A DNA stretch of 64,000 bases from Mycobacterium sp. 141. GTDB lineage: Bacteria; Actinomycetota; Actinomycetes; Mycobacteriales; Mycobacteriaceae. Shown one piece after another: positions 62,140-64,000 of this stretch. Numbering within the stretch: the stretch's first letter is position 1; the number at the start of each line of letters is the position of its first letter. The notes below the pieces were generated by a model. It searched no databases. It had not been told where the DNA came from and saw nothing but the letters and a program-made list of their open reading frames with translations. The stretch lies in NCBI RefSeq assembly GCF_000382405.1, contig NZ_KB908273.1:28442-92441 (forward strand), given 5' to 3'. The position numbers were made by a program, and so were the translations under genes.

Positions 62140-63405
62140 ATGAAGAAAGATGACTCGATTCCCAATACGCGTGCTGTGGAGCGTGCCGTGGAACGTCTGG
62201 CCGAAGGAAACGTTGTCATTGTCACCGACAACGCAAATCGGGAGAACGAAGCGGATCTCGTGTGCGCTGCGGAGGACATCAGCACCGAGACCATGGCGTT
62301 CTTCGTAGAGCACACTTCGGGGATCATCTGCGTGCCGATGCAGCGGCAAAGGTGCGAGGAATTACTCCTGCCGCAAATGGTGGAAACCAACACCGATGTG
62401 CACGGCACCGCTTTCACCGTCAGCGTCGACCATGTCGAGGCGGGGACCGGAGTGTCGGCGGCTGCTCGGGCGCTGACGGCGCGTGCCCTGGCAGATCCGG
62501 ACACGCAAGCCGTGCAGCTGCGCCGGCCGGGGCATATCTTCCCATTGCGGGCCAGGACTGGCGGCACTCTCGAGCGGGCCGGCCATACGGAGGCCGCGGT
62601 CGATCTCATGAAGTTGGCCGGCCGCAGGCCGGTCGCCGTCATTTCCGAACTGGTGAACCGCAACGGGTCCATGCTCGCCGGTCACGCGGTCACCGAATTC
62701 GCGAAAGAGCATGACCTGCCGGTCATCTCTGTTGACGACCTCATCGAATACCGGCGACACACCGAATCTGTGGTTACTTCGGTTACTTCAGTTGCGGCAG
62801 CAAGCCTACCGACTCGATACGGCACGTTCGAAGCGATCGTCTACGTCGACCCCGACGGCGACGTCGAGCATCTTGCTCTGGTCTCTCGTGATCGAAGGGG
62901 CAACGTGCCTGCCTCTTCTCCCACATTGGTCAGGCTGCACAGCGAGTGCTTGACGGGAGACATCCTGGGATCGAGACGGTGTGACTGCGGAACGCAGCTC
63001 GAGCACGCGGCCCAGCAGATATTCGACGAAGGGTCGGGCGTCATCATCTACCTGCGCGGCCATGAAGGCCGGGGCATCGGATTGGCGAACAAAATCCGGT
63101 CCTATGCACTGCAAGAGACAGGCCTGGACACGATCGAAGCGAATCTGGTGCAGGGACTGCCGGTCGATTCGCGGTCATACGAAGTGGCCGCTCATATCCT
63201 GGAGGATCTGGGGCTGTCGAAGATACGGCTCATGACCAACAACCCACAAAAAGTTAATGCGTTGCGGCAGCGCGGATTCGATGTCGAAGTTGTGTCAGTG
63301 CCCTGCGTGCCCACCACCGAGAATGCGCGATACCTGATGACCAAGCGCGACAAAATGGGACACTCGATACGATTCGATCACACACCGCAAGAGCTTGTGC
63401 GGTAA
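62140..63405 (+). CDS. ribBA: bifunctional DHBP synthase / GTP cyclohydrolase II (RibBA)
   Basis: A 421-residue cytoplasmic enzyme that starts riboflavin synthesis from ribulose 5-phosphate (RibB domain, residues 1-~205) and GTP (RibA domain, ~210-421). RibB motifs: NRENEADLV (acidic loop), HTSGIICVPM, NTDVHGTAFTVSVD, GHTEAAVDL (metal His) and VISELVN. The usual DDEDRENEGD reads DNANRENEAD, so two or three acidic residues of the loop are changed. RibA motifs: SECLTGDILGSRRCDCGTQL with zinc Cys, and YLRGHEGRGIGL. It appears complete. ATG 62140 follows GTGGAGGGTTGAG. A housekeeping ribBA should exist elsewhere, so this is probably a dedicated second copy. No FMN riboswitch was seen in 62001-62139. 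Confidence 0.93.
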   Translation: MKKDDSIPNTRAVERAVERLAEGNVVIVTDNANRENEADLVCAAEDISTETMAFFVEHTSGIICVPMQRQRCEELLLPQMVETNTDVHGTAFTVSVDHVEAGTGVSAAARALTARALADPDTQAVQLRRPGHIFPLRARTGGTLERAGHTEAAVDLMKLAGRRPVAVISELVNRNGSMLAGHAVTEFAKEHDLPVISVDDLIEYRRHTESVVTSVTSVAAASLPTRYGTFEAIVYVDPDGDVEHLALVSRDRRGNVPASSPTLVRLHSECLTGDILGSRRCDCGTQLEHAAQQIFDEGSGVIIYLRGHEGRGIGLANKIRSYALQETGLDTIEANLVQGLPVDSRSYEVAAHILEDLGLSKIRLMTNNPQKVNALRQRGFDVEVVSVPCVPTTENARYLMTKRDKMGHSIRFDHTPQELVR

Positions 63406-63441
63406 CGGTATTCATCCGAATGTGAACGTCTGCTTGTTGAT

Positions 63442-63468
63442 GCCGGTCCGCCTTGCGGGCTGACCGGC
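63442..63468. terminator. weak hairpin between ribBA and gnd2
   Basis: A 7-bp stem GCCGGTC/GACCGGC (63442-63448 with 63462-63468) with extra pairing inside lies in the 83-bp gap. It could reduce read-through into gnd2. It is weak. Confidence 0.35.
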
Positions 63469-63488
63469 CCGGCGAAAGAGGAACCCAT

Positions 63489-64000
63489 ATGCAATTGGGG
63501 TTGATCGGCCTGGGCAAGATGGGCTTCAACATGCGCGAGCGGCTCCGCGAGGGTGGCCACGAGGTCATCGGCTACGACCCGCGCCCTGAGGTCAGCGACG
63601 TGGCGAGCCTCGCCGACCTGGCGGCCGCACTGAGCACGCCTCGCGTGGTGTGGGTGATGGTGCCCTCCGGAACGATTACCAACGACACCATCAAGTCGCT
63701 GGCTGATGTGTTGAGCCCCGGCGATCTGGTGATAGACGGCGGCAACTCGCGGTACACCGATGATGGACTGCACGCGAAACTGTTGGGCGAGAAGGGCATT
63801 TCGTTCATCGACGCCGGGGTGTCCGGCGGTGTGTGGGGCTTGACCGAAGGCTATGGGCTGATGGTCGGTGGTAGCGATGCCGACGTGGCGCGGGCGATGC
63901 CGATCTTCGACACGTTGCGGCCGGCCGGTGAGATCGCCGACGGGTTCGTGCACGCCGGTCCGGTGGGCGCCGGGCATTACGCCAAGATGGTGCACAACGG
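63489..64000 (+). CDS. gnd2: 6-phosphogluconate dehydrogenase, short class (cut by window end)
   Basis: The first 170 residues of a short-class 6-phosphogluconate dehydrogenase run off the right edge. The nucleotide site MQLGLIGLGKMGFNM is followed by GYDPRP after the second strand; an acidic residue there suits NAD rather than NADP. VIDGGNSRYTDD, DAGVSGGVWG and GAGHYAKMVHNG are the substrate and catalytic motifs. M. tuberculosis Rv1122 (gnd2) is the counterpart and is adjacent to zwf1 there. ATG 63489 follows GAAAGAGGA. It differs from the long NADP-type gnd1 at 44294. It is probably read with ribBA. Confidence 0.92.
   Translation, partial: MQLGLIGLGKMGFNMRERLREGGHEVIGYDPRPEVSDVASLADLAAALSTPRVVWVMVPSGTITNDTIKSLADVLSPGDLVIDGGNSRYTDDGLHAKLLGEKGISFIDAGVSGGVWGLTEGYGLMVGGSDADVARAMPIFDTLRPAGEIADGFVHAGPVGAGHYAKMVHN

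Noticed and set aside
1..64000. CRISPR array, tRNA, rRNA or prophage
   Set aside because: No regularly spaced repeats, no cloverleaf-like sequences and no phage structural genes were noticed on reading. A dedicated tool such as tRNAscan-SE was not run.

Overview
The window looks like chromosomal DNA of a rapidly growing mycobacterium (Mycolicibacterium type). It is GC-rich and has many GTG starts, several promoters that fit leaderless mRNAs, and mycobacterial hallmark genes: antigen 85, Apa, ndh, glcB, guaB1, bfrA, a PimC-like mannosyltransferase and the BlaI/BlaR pair. Positions 32.9-55.8 kb follow, in inverted order and with gaps, the M. tuberculosis order Rv1863c, adhA, Rv1861, apa, modC, modB, Rv1856c, ndh, Rv1847, blaI, blaR, gnd1, guaB1, Rv1842c, Rv1841c, glcB, Rv1836c (from memory of H37Rv). 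The efflux pump and bfrA at 4.8-7.5 kb resemble Rv1877-Rv1876. The urease operon and modA are not at their H37Rv-like places.

Layout: 0-5 kb holds a truncated ABC-type binding protein, a MarR regulator, a cupredoxin lipoprotein, a mannosyltransferase, a Tat lipoprotein hydrolase and an SDR. 4.8-8.7 kb is an efflux and iron-storage block (DHA2 pump with winged-helix tail, bfrA, an unknown gene, bfd). 8.7-13.1 kb has a FUSC membrane protein, a deaminase, a GH13 enzyme and a frameshifted DUF1810 gene. 13.1-16.7 kb is a two-gene signalling unit: a degenerate receptor cyclase and an MscS channel with a cyclic-nucleotide-binding-like domain. 16.8-24.3 kb holds antigen 85, Lon with an HspR-type operator, and a ferredoxin reductase. 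24.3-29.1 kb is a tightly overlapping nuclease-like / winged-helix / dual-ATPase cassette. 29.2-32.8 kb has a polyol dehydrogenase opposite phosphoketolase. The Rv1836c-Rv1863c-like block follows.

The most interesting region is 55.9-64 kb, a divergent gene set. On the minus strand, a 13-codon leader overlaps a flavin reductase gene, followed 43 bp later by zwf (glucose-6-phosphate dehydrogenase). On the plus strand lie a small ABM-domain protein, a flavin-dependent NtaA/DszA-type monooxygenase that carries a second copy of the same ABM domain at its C-terminus, an MFS transporter, a complete ribBA, and a second 6-phosphogluconate dehydrogenase gene cut by the window end. Zwf and Gnd yield reduced nicotinamide and ribulose 5-phosphate. 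RibBA uses ribulose 5-phosphate and GTP to start flavin synthesis. The reductase makes the reduced flavin that such a monooxygenase needs. The two arms start from a 556-bp intergenic region with a perfect 55-bp inverted repeat, so each arm carries the same upstream sequence. I read this as a self-supplying flavin-monooxygenase island of unknown substrate. No tRNA, rRNA, CRISPR array, insertion sequence or prophage was recognised.
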